This document shows, piece after piece, positions 1 through 5,690 of a DNA stretch of 10,839 bases (its first letter is position 1; each line of letters opens with the position of its first letter). Both the position numbers and the translations under genes were made by a program. The stretch is from Nitrospirota bacterium. GTDB lineage: Bacteria; Nitrospirota; UBA9217. Below the pieces are notes generated by a model. It did not search any database. It was not told the origin of the DNA and worked only from the letters and a program-made list of their open reading frames with translations. The DNA is taken from NCBI GenBank assembly GCA_017885365.1, contig JAFNGD010000302.1:1-10839 (forward strand). Direction: 5' to 3'.

Positions 1-44
1 CCCACCTTCGCACCTTCTCAACTTCCCAACTCCGAGGTGCTGCA

Positions 45-356
45 ATGATCGCTACGGTGCCCTTGGAACACGGTCTCATCCTCGCGGCCGTCCTGTTCTC
101 GCTCGGCCTCGCCGGCGTGCTGGTCCGCAGGAACATCGTGTTCATGCTCATGTCCCTGGAGATCATGCTGAATGCCGCCGGCCTGGCGTTCATCGTTGCG
201 GGCGCTTATTGGGGGCAGGCGGACGGCCAGGTGATGTTCATCTTCATCCTGACCCTGGCAGCCGCCGAGGTCGCCGTAGGGCTGGCGTTGGTCCTCAACT
301 TCTACCACCATTACAGGTCGCTGGATGCCCGCGAGGCATCGAGCATGAAAGGATGA
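45..356 (+). CDS. nuoK: NADH-quinone oxidoreductase subunit K
   Basis: Membrane subunit of respiratory complex I, which couples NADH oxidation and quinone reduction to proton export. The protein has 103 residues, matching the roughly 100 usual for NuoK, with three hydrophobic helices at about residues 10-27, 32-54 and 62-86. The two membrane glutamates of the family are visible: E39 in SLEIMLN and E75 in [10 protein letters not shown], corresponding to E36 and E72 of the E. coli protein. As far as I can recall that sequence, the match is close along the whole length, including YWGQ.DGQVM and the short C-terminal tail. The ATG is supported by GAGGTG at 34-39. Frame 1 upstream is open from base 1 to a TGA at 46-48 that overlaps this ATG (ATGA), so an upstream gene, perhaps nuoJ, may end here with translational coupling. 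nuoN starts 6 bases after the stop, where nuoL would be expected. Confidence 0.96.
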   Translation: MIATVPLEHGLILAAVLFSLGLAGVLVRRNIVFMLMSLEIMLNAAGLAFIVAGAYWGQADGQVMFIFILTLAAAEVAVGLALVLNFYHHYRSLDAREASSMKG

Positions 357-362
357 CCGGGG

Positions 363-1823
363 ATGCCTGCGACGCGCCTTGAACTCATGACCATTCTCCC
401 GCACGTCATCCTTGCCGCCGGCACGGTCATGGTCTTGATCGCTATTACCGTAACACGCCGCCAGGCAACGGTCCTTTCCATCGCGGGCCTCACCATGACC
501 TGCTCTCTGCTCTCACTCGGTGCTGTCGTGCCCCGTCTTCCGGCTCGCTGCACGGACCTGCTTGCTCTTGACGGCGTTTCCGCATTCTCGACCGGCCTGG
601 TCCTCTTCGCCGCATTGTGCATCATCATTCTTGCGCACCCCTACTTCAAGAGACAGACCCTGCCTGCAGGTGAGTTCACGGTCCTCCTGATGCTGGCAAC
701 CCTGGGAGGCCTCGTGCTCATCTCCAGCTCCCATTTTGCCTCCCTCGTCCTCGGGGTCGAGCTCATCGGGATCCCCCTGGTTGCCATGGCTGCCTATATT
801 CGCCGCCGCCCGCGCGGCATCGAAGCAGGCTTTAAGTATCTGGTCCTCTCCGGCTTCTCCTCGGCGGTTCTGCTTTTCGGCATCGCTCTTCTGTATGCCG
901 GATCCGGAAGCCTGCAGTTCGGTCCGGCCGTCGCCTCCTTCCGGCACCTCGGCGCGCAGACGCCGACCTATTATCTCGGCATGGTGCTCCTTATCGCAGG
1001 CCTGGGCTTCAAGCTCGGCCTGGTCCCCTTTCATGTGTGGGCTCCGGACGTCTACGAAGGCGCCCCTGCGCCGGTGACGGTCTTCGCGGCAACGGTCTCG
1101 AAGGCGGCGGTCATCACCGTGCTCTTGCGGCTCTTTCCGCCACCCGTCATCGAGAACGACCGTTTTCTGTTCATCCTGTTCGCCGCGCTCGCAATCGCAT
1201 CGATGACCCTGGGAAATTTTCTTGCCCTCCGGCAGCAGGGCGTCAAACGCATGCTCGCCTATTCGACCATAGCCCATAACGGCTATCTGCTTGTGGCGTT
1301 CCTGTCAGGTGGCCTCCTGGCGCAGACGGCGGTCCTGCTCTACGTCTTCTTCACCGTCGTAACGAACCTCGCCGCGTTCGGGGTCGTGTCGCTCCTGTCG
1401 GGAGATGAGGCTGATGCCGATGACCTGGACGGCTACAGGGGACTTGCCTGGCGCAGGCCCGGGATCGCCCTGGTCCTGTCCGCTGCCATCCTCTCGCTGC
1501 TCGGCATTCCGCTCTTCGCGGGGTTCATCGCCAAGTTCTCCCTCGTGGCCGCAGGCATGGCATCGATGCATCTGGTGCCGGTCCTGGCGCTGGTGATCAA
1601 CACCGGTGTCAGCGCCTACTATTATCTGCGGATCGTTATGACGATGTTCCTGGGTGCGGACGAGGTCCCTGCCGGGCCGGACCCGCTGGCAGACCGCCGT
1701 CTGCCTGTTCCCGGCACGATCGCCGTGACCGTGGCGGCTGGATTAATGGTCCTGGTCGGCATCATGCCGCAGTATTTGATCGACTTGATTCAAAAACTCT
1801 TGAAAAGTTCATTGACAGGATAA
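363..1823 (+). CDS. nuoN: NADH-quinone oxidoreductase subunit N
   Basis: Antiporter-like proton-pumping membrane subunit of complex I. The length of 486 residues equals the usual 480-490, and the protein is hydrophobic throughout with about 14 predicted helices. The conserved charged membrane residues are in place: E133 in GVELIGIPL, K158 in GFKYLVLSG, K217 in GLGFKLGLVPFH, K247 in SKAAV, and K391 in FIAKFSL. The family signature VPFHVWAPDVYEGAPAPVT runs from about residue 221 to 239. The start at 363 is preferred over an internal ATG at 387 because it puts the Leu-Pro at residues 12-13 at the same distance from the N-terminus as in E. coli NuoN. The Shine-Dalgarno is weak (GGGG at 359-362), consistent with translation coupled to nuoK. 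The last codons run into a short ACAGGAT repeat. It is NuoN rather than NuoM or NuoL by length and signature; those two subunits are missing from this position. Confidence 0.95.
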   Translation: MPATRLELMTILPHVILAAGTVMVLIAITVTRRQATVLSIAGLTMTCSLLSLGAVVPRLPARCTDLLALDGVSAFSTGLVLFAALCIIILAHPYFKRQTLPAGEFTVLLMLATLGGLVLISSSHFASLVLGVELIGIPLVAMAAYIRRRPRGIEAGFKYLVLSGFSSAVLLFGIALLYAGSGSLQFGPAVASFRHLGAQTPTYYLGMVLLIAGLGFKLGLVPFHVWAPDVYEGAPAPVTVFAATVSKAAVITVLLRLFPPPVIENDRFLFILFAALAIASMTLGNFLALRQQGVKRMLAYSTIAHNGYLLVAFLSGGLLAQTAVLLYVFFTVVTNLAAFGVVSLLSGDEADADDLDGYRGLAWRRPGIALVLSAAILSLLGIPLFAGFIAKFSLVAAGMASMHLVPVLALVINTGVSAYYYLRIVMTMFLGADEVPAGPDPLADRRLPVPGTIAVTVAAGLMVLVGIMPQYLIDLIQKLLKSSLTG

Positions 1824-1846
1824 CAGGATGGGGAATCCAGCAGGAT
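1815..1846 (+). repeat. Short (A/G)CAGGAT direct repeats
   Basis: Three copies of the heptamer (A/G)CAGGAT occur at 1815-1821, 1823-1829 and 1840-1846. They span the nuoN stop codon and the start of the 51-base gap before transketolase. The stretch GGGGAATCCAGCAGG inside it resembles GGGGATCCAGG in the hairpin repeat after transketolase at 3737-3747. I associate such ACAGGAT-rich strings with dispersed intergenic repeats in GC-rich environmental bacteria, but that is recollection and was not checked here. Confidence 0.4.
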
Positions 1847-1874
1847 TTGATCTTCTCTATCCAATGGAGGTCTC

Positions 1875-3701
1875 ATGAACAACCTTGAAGGTCTGGCAAG
1901 GCTCATCCGCTACTACAGTCTTGTTTCCACGACCGAGGCCGGCTCCGGCCACCCCACATCGTCCCTGTCGGCAGCTGACCTGATGGCGGGCCTTCTGTTC
2001 GGGGGCACGTTCCGGTTCGATCTGGACGATCCCCGCCACCCGAACAACGACCGGCTCATCTTCTCGAAAGGCCACGCCTCTCCCCTGTTTTATGCCATCT
2101 GGGCGGCTGCAGGAAAAGTGACGGAAAAGGAACTCCTCACCCTCCGGAAGTTCGGTAGTCCCCTGGAGGGCCATCCCACGCCCGCGTTCCGCTATACCGA
2201 GGCGGCAACCGGGTCGCTGGGCCAGGGGTTGTCCATCGGGCTGGGCATGGCGATGAATGCAAAATATCTCGACAAGCTCCCGTACCGAACCTATGTGCTG
2301 CTCGGCGACAGCGAGATGGCCGAAGGCTCGGTCTGGGAGGCCATGGAGATCGCAGCGTACTACAAGCTCGGTAATCTTGTCGGCATCCTGGACGTGAACA
2401 GGCTCGGCCAGCGCGGCGAGACCATGTACGGCCATGACCTCTCAATATATAAAAGGAAGGCCGCAGCCTTCGGATGGGAACCTATCGTCATCGACGGCCA
2501 TCACCTTCCGCAGATCGTGACGGCCTTTGAGCAGGCTTCCCAGATGAGCGACAGGCCATACATGATCATCGCCAGGACGCTCAAGGGAAAGGGAGTGTCA
2601 TTCATTGAGGACAAGAACGGCTGGCACGGCAAGGCGCTCAAAAAGGACGAGCTTGCCCGGGCGCTTGAAGAGCTCGGACCTGTTGACCGGGACCTCAGGG
2701 GACGGATCGAACCGCCGCAGGATGCAAAGCCGGCACCTGTCAAGGCCATGCAAGCCGCGCGCGTCTCGTTCACAACCGACAAGCCGGTCGCGACCCGTCA
2801 TGCCTACGGCACGGCGCTCAGTCGACTCGCCCCGCAATATCCGGACATTGTGGTACTGGACGGCGAGGTGAGCAACTCCACTTATGCCGAGATCTTCAAG
2901 AACAGCCATCCCGACCGGTTCTTCGAGATGTTCATTGCCGAGCAGAACATGGTCGGCGCGGCGCTCGGCCTTGCGCTCCAGAGGAAGGTGCCCTTTGTCT
3001 CGACCTTCGCGGCCTTCCTCACCCGGGCCGCAGACCAGATCCGCATGAGCCAGTACTCGAACGCGAACATCAAGTTCTGCGGCTCTCACGCCGGCGTGTC
3101 CATCGGCGAAGACGGCTCGTCCCAGATGGGGCTCGAAGACATCGCCCTGTTCCGTGCCGTGCTCGGCAGCGTGGTGCTCTATCCGTCCGATGCCGTGTCC
3201 ACGGAGAAGCTCGTGGAAGAGATGACGAAGCACCAGGGCATCTGCTACCTCCGCACGACCAGGATGGAAACGCCCATCCTCTACCGGAACGACGAGGCCT
3301 TCTGGATCGGCGGGAGCAAGGTCCTGCGTTCGAGCAGGAAAGATGCGGCGACTGTCGTGGCAGCCGGCATCACGCTCCACGAAGCGCTCAAGGCATACGA
3401 GGAATTAAAGAAAGAAGGCATCCTCATCCGCGTCATCGACCTCTACAGCGTGAAGCCGGTCGACGTGGCGACACTTAGGCAGGCAGCCGAGGATACCGGG
3501 TTCATCATTACCGTGGAGGACCATTATGCCGAGGGCGGCATCGCCGACGCGGTCCGGACCGCCCTTTCAAAAGACCCGGTCCCGGTCCACAGCCTCGCTG
3601 TCCGGGCCATGCCGAAGAGCGGCAAACCGGAAGAGTTGCTGGACTATGAAGGGATCAATGCGAAAGCGATCGTTGAGGCAGTGAAAGGGTTTAAAGGTTG
3701 A
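1875..3701 (+). CDS. tkt: Transketolase, single-chain animal-type
   Basis: Thiamine-diphosphate enzyme of the non-oxidative pentose phosphate pathway; it moves two-carbon ketol units between sugar phosphates in the cytosol. The 608-residue chain is shorter than E. coli TktA (about 660) and tracks the human enzyme (623), sharing SGHPTS, LSKGHA-like FSKGHA, ATGSLGQGL, AEGSVWEAM, WHGK, FIAEQNM and GVSIGEDG. The N-terminal cofactor domain is about residues 1-270, the pyrimidine domain 300-470 and the C-terminal domain 485-608. Active-site residues seen are H26, H67, H100, H251 and the catalytic glutamate E356. The Mg/ThDP motif reads GDS (144-146), then N175, instead of the usual GDG. The start is fixed by GGAGG at 1866-1870, five bases before the ATG. 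It lies 51 bases after nuoN on the same strand with no visible terminator between, so it may be co-transcribed. The alternative of a split or DXS-type enzyme is ruled out by the single full-length chain and the animal-type motifs. Confidence 0.95.
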   Translation: MNNLEGLARLIRYYSLVSTTEAGSGHPTSSLSAADLMAGLLFGGTFRFDLDDPRHPNNDRLIFSKGHASPLFYAIWAAAGKVTEKELLTLRKFGSPLEGHPTPAFRYTEAATGSLGQGLSIGLGMAMNAKYLDKLPYRTYVLLGDSEMAEGSVWEAMEIAAYYKLGNLVGILDVNRLGQRGETMYGHDLSIYKRKAAAFGWEPIVIDGHHLPQIVTAFEQASQMSDRPYMIIARTLKGKGVSFIEDKNGWHGKALKKDELARALEELGPVDRDLRGRIEPPQDAKPAPVKAMQAARVSFTTDKPVATRHAYGTALSRLAPQYPDIVVLDGEVSNSTYAEIFKNSHPDRFFEMFIAEQNMVGAALGLALQRKVPFVSTFAAFLTRAADQIRMSQYSNANIKFCGSHAGVSIGEDGSSQMGLEDIALFRAVLGSVVLYPSDAVSTEKLVEEMTKHQGICYLRTTRMETPILYRNDEAFWIGGSKVLRSSRKDAATVVAAGITLHEALKAYEELKKEGILIRVIDLYSVKPVDVATLRQAAEDTGFIITVEDHYAEGGIADAVRTALSKDPVPVHSLAVRAMPKSGKPEELLDYEGINAKAIVEAVKGFKG

Positions 3702-3714
3702 ATTCTTATAATCC

Positions 3715-3747
3715 GTCATCCCCGAATGTCTTTATCGGGGATCCAGG
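3715..3747. repeat. Hairpin repeat, CCCCGA/TCGGGG type
   Basis: ATCCCCGA at 3718-3725 pairs perfectly with TCGGGGAT at 3735-3742 around a 9-base loop, flanked by GTC on the left and CCAGG on the right. It begins 14 bases after the transketolase stop. No T-run follows on either side, so it looks more like a dispersed REP-like palindrome than a Rho-independent terminator, though the stem could still protect the 3' end of the transketolase transcript. Only one copy is present in this window; its dispersed nature is inferred from its form. Confidence 0.5.
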
Positions 3748-3979
3748 AGTAATATCCTTGTAAGACATTGCCACCTGTCGGCCAATATGCCATTAAGGAT
3801 GTTCGTCCCGACACAAGCGCAATGATATTAATCGGATGCGGCAAGACATGTATAGTGTTGAATAGCGGAAATACCTGTGATAATCTCAACTCCAGCCGTT
3901 CCGATAAGAACTGGTTGTCTCTGAATAAACGATATACTCGCTAACCAGCAATGCATGCGGATAAGACCGCTTAACTAAA
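3743..3979. other. AT-richer intergenic stretch before rsgA
   Basis: The composition shifts to AT-rich directly after the hairpin repeat and stays so through rsgA. I find no convincing gene here. The longest plus-strand frame with an ATG is 40 codons (3822-3944), without a ribosome binding site or a recognisable product. A small stem, GCGG/CCGC at 3957-3960 and 3967-3970, sits just before the rsgA start. The stretch probably holds the rsgA promoter. Confidence 0.5.
3933..3938 (+). promoter_or_regulatory. Possible -10 box for rsgA
   Basis: TATACT matches the sigma-70 -10 consensus at five of six bases and lies 41 bases before the rsgA ATG. The -35 side (around 3910-3917) is poor, so this is only a candidate. 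Confidence 0.25.
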
Positions 3980-5050
3980 ATGGAACTTAAAGCCCTCGGA
4001 TTTGATCATTGGTTTCAAGACAAAAGATCGGAAGCGCTGAGATCTGACTACAACGTGGCTCGCGTGACCGCTGTCCACAGGGACAGCTACCTCGTAAGAA
4101 ATGAAAACAGCGAAGTTTTTGCTGAACTGGCAGGCAGTTTCGTTTACTCCGCTGATTCGAGCATAGACCTTCCTTCAGTAGGTGATTGGGCGCTTGTCCA
4201 GTACCACAACGCTGATACGTTTGCTATAATTCATGGCCTTCTCTCACGGAAATCATTTTTACAAAGGAAAACGCCTGGTAAGAAAATCGAATACCAGATG
4301 ATCGCAGTCAACATAGATTCCGCCTTGATCGTGCAAGCCTGTGATTTTGATTTCAATCTGCGCAGGTTGGAGCGCTACCTCGTTATGGTAAACGAAGGGA
4401 ACATTGAACCGATACTCCTCTTGACAAAAAGCGATTTGGTCAGCGCAGAGAAACTGGAACAAAGAATATCAGAGGTGCGTCAAGCTAACATCAAATGCAA
4501 AGTCCTTCCCCTCAGCAACGTGACCGGCATTGGAGTGGATCAAGTGCGACAATTACTGGATCCGGGCAAGACGTATTGTCTGGTTGGGTCTTCCGGAGTA
4601 GGCAAAACAACGCTCTTGAACCATATCATAGGCCGTGATCTATTTGAGACAAACACAGTCCGTGCAAGCGACGGAAAGGGTAGACACACGACGGCGCAAC
4701 GCCAACTGATCGTCCTGGATCATGGGGCGATGGTGATCGACACACCTGGAATGAGGGAATTGGGGAATATCGGTGTTAGCTCAGGGCTCGAGGAAAGCTT
4801 CTCAGATATTTGGAGCCTTTCAATAACCTGCCGGTTTGCAAATTGCACTCATACTCAGGAGGTCGGTTGCGCACTACTAAACGCAATTGAAAATGGCACA
4901 TTGCATGCGGATAGATACCAGAGCTATTTGAAGCTGCTGAAAGAATCTGAATACAACGAGCTATCCTACATTGAGAAGCGCAGAAAGGATCGCAAATTCG
5001 GACAGTTCATCAAGTCAGAAATGAAACATCACAAAAAAGGTAACCAGTAG
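3980..5050 (+). CDS. rsgA: Ribosome small subunit-dependent GTPase A (RsgA/YjeQ family)
   Basis: Circularly permuted GTPase that, in characterised members, binds the 30S subunit and assists its late maturation in the cytosol. The protein has 356 residues, usual for the family. An OB-fold region (about 25-90) is followed by the permuted GTPase order: G4 TKSD at 149-152, G5-like LSN at 178-180, G1 GSSGVGKT at 203-210, G2 HTT near 236-238, and G3 DTPG at 254-257. The C-terminal zinc knuckle C284, C289, H291, C297 is intact, followed by a basic tail. The N-terminal LKALGFDHWF is typical of a variant branch of RsgA, so this may be a paralogue rather than the housekeeping copy. No clear Shine-Dalgarno precedes the ATG; an in-frame TAA at 3962-3964 limits the start. 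Codon use is markedly AT-richer than in all neighbours, suggesting horizontal acquisition. It stands alone and converges on the next gene. Confidence 0.93.
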   Translation: MELKALGFDHWFQDKRSEALRSDYNVARVTAVHRDSYLVRNENSEVFAELAGSFVYSADSSIDLPSVGDWALVQYHNADTFAIIHGLLSRKSFLQRKTPGKKIEYQMIAVNIDSALIVQACDFDFNLRRLERYLVMVNEGNIEPILLLTKSDLVSAEKLEQRISEVRQANIKCKVLPLSNVTGIGVDQVRQLLDPGKTYCLVGSSGVGKTTLLNHIIGRDLFETNTVRASDGKGRHTTAQRQLIVLDHGAMVIDTPGMRELGNIGVSSGLEESFSDIWSLSITCRFANCTHTQEVGCALLNAIENGTLHADRYQSYLKLLKESEYNELSYIEKRRKDRKFGQFIKSEMKHHKKGNQ

Positions 5051-5083
5051 TACAACCAGGGGGTCGAGTCCGACGAGCAAGAG

Positions 5084-5110
5084 ACGCGCGTTTCACCCGC
5101 GTGTTTTTCT
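5084..5110 (+). terminator. Probable terminator of rsgA
   Basis: ACGCG at 5084-5088 pairs with CGCGT at 5098-5102, followed by GTTTTTCT. The stem is short, with a mismatch and one further pair above it, but the T-run and the position 33 bases after the rsgA stop fit a plus-strand Rho-independent terminator. Confidence 0.5.
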
Positions 5111-5120
5111 ATGCATATTC

Positions 5121-5156
5121 AACGAAAACAGGCGGGTCGATGTTCTGACCCGCCTG
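5121..5156 (-). terminator. Terminator of the small membrane protein gene
   Basis: CAGGCGGGTC at 5129-5138 is a perfect 10-base inverted match to 5147-5156 with an 8-base loop. Read on the minus strand the stem is followed by TTTTCGTT (complement of 5121-5128), as expected for an intrinsic terminator 30 bases after the stop of the 5186-5542 gene. On the plus strand there is no T-run, so it works mainly for the minus-strand gene. Confidence 0.75.
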
Positions 5157-5185
5157 CTCCTCTCGTAGTCTGATTTTGGCTGCTG

Positions 5186-5542
5186 TTACTTCTTCTCTTC
5201 CTTCCTCTCCCTCGCCTCTTTTTTCCGCTTCCTGCCGGCCAGGTAGGCCTCGATGGGCCGCCACCCGAAGCCGACGCTCTGTGCCGCATGTCCGACGGCG
5301 CTGTCTGCAACCTTCCTGCCGAACTGCCCCAGGGTCATCGCAATGCCGATGAAGGGAAGGAAGATCGCAAAGACCAGCCCGACAATCGGTCCCGCGATAA
5401 GCACCAGCCCGCTCTTCGCCTTGATGTAGATCGTATGGTCGTTGCCCGGGAGGACCTGCGCCTGTTCAACCTCTACCCGTTCGCCCGTCGATGTATCCCA
5501 GTAGGTCCCCTTTTCCACCTTATGTCCGCCTTTGTATAACAT
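5186..5542 (-). CDS. Small conserved-looking membrane protein, function unknown
   Basis: 118 residues with no function I can assign. Three parts are visible: a polar N-terminal segment with YKGGHKVEKGTYWDTSTGER (residues 3-22) that looks like a small beta-rich domain; a hydrophobic stretch at about 45-72 (one long or two short membrane helices, with GPIVGLVFAIFLPFIGIAM); and a C-terminal part with WRPIEAYLAG followed by a strongly basic and acidic tail rich in K, R and E. I recall similar YKGG...GTYW proteins in Geobacter-like and related genomes, but that is memory only. The start is secure: AAAGGAGGG lies five to six bases before the ATG on the minus strand. It has its own promoter candidate and terminator, so it is probably monocistronic. 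The charged tail suggests the C-terminus is cytoplasmic. Confidence 0.82.
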   Translation of the reverse strand: MLYKGGHKVEKGTYWDTSTGERVEVEQAQVLPGNDHTIYIKAKSGLVLIAGPIVGLVFAIFLPFIGIAMTLGQFGRKVADSAVGHAAQSVGFGWRPIEAYLAGRKRKKEARERKEEKK

Positions 5543-5548
5543 ATCAAG

Positions 5549-5603
5549 CCCTCCTTTTGCTGCACTCTCTTTTTGTCTGATTCAAAGATACCGCAAAGGA
5601 GGG
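5549..5603 (-). promoter_or_regulatory. Inverted repeat covering the Shine-Dalgarno
   Basis: The minus-strand ribosome binding site GCAAAAGGAGGG (complement of 5549-5560) is complementary to CCCTCCTTTGC (complement of 5593-5603), with one bulged base and 32 bases between. If transcripts begin upstream of 5603, the site would be buried in a stem. If the promoter at 5585-5613 is the real one, the upstream arm is not transcribed and the match has no such role. Confidence 0.35.
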
Positions 5604-5613
5604 TTTTTGTGAA
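5585..5613 (-). promoter_or_regulatory. Sigma-70-type promoter candidate
   Basis: Read on the minus strand, TTCACA (5608-5613) and TATCTT (5585-5590) are separated by exactly 17 bases. The -35 box matches TTGACA at five of six bases and the -10 box matches TATAAT at four of six. Transcription would start near 5578, giving a leader of about 35 bases with the strong AAAGGAGGG site. Confidence 0.45.
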
Positions 5614-5644
5614 TAGGGAGAAGTTCTTATGGTGTGGGGAATAT

Positions 5645-5666
5645 GTTCCTAGGAACAAGTTCCTAG
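5645..5666. promoter_or_regulatory. Alternating GTTCC/GGAAC half-sites
   Basis: GTTCCTAGGAAC at 5645-5656 is a perfect 12-base palindrome; CTAGGAAC (5649-5656) is also inversely repeated by GTTCCTAG (5659-5666) after two bases. This gives three alternating half-sites in 22 bases. It lies 25 bases after the stop of the diguanylate cyclase gene and about 67-88 bases upstream of the predicted transcription start of the 5186-5542 gene. It could be a binding site for a dimeric regulator or a hairpin at the end of the cyclase operon; no T-run follows. Confidence 0.4.
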
Positions 5667-5690
5667 AGGGAGGAGGGACCGATGCGCGTC

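Noticed and set aside
1..48. Tail of an upstream gene (frame 1 open to TGA 46-48)
   Set aside because: Fifteen codons are too few to recognise as nuoJ or anything else, and the CT-rich stretch could equally be intergenic; noted only in the nuoK entry.
3822..3944. 40-codon open frame in the gap before rsgA
   Set aside because: No ribosome binding site and no recognisable similarity; expected by chance in this stretch.
3937..3979. Integron attC-like site before rsgA (TAAC and GCTTAAC motifs)
   Set aside because: GCTTAAC fits the RYYYAAC box, but it sits just before the gene in the wrong position, no GTTRRRY partner closes the site, and there is no integrase or second cassette.
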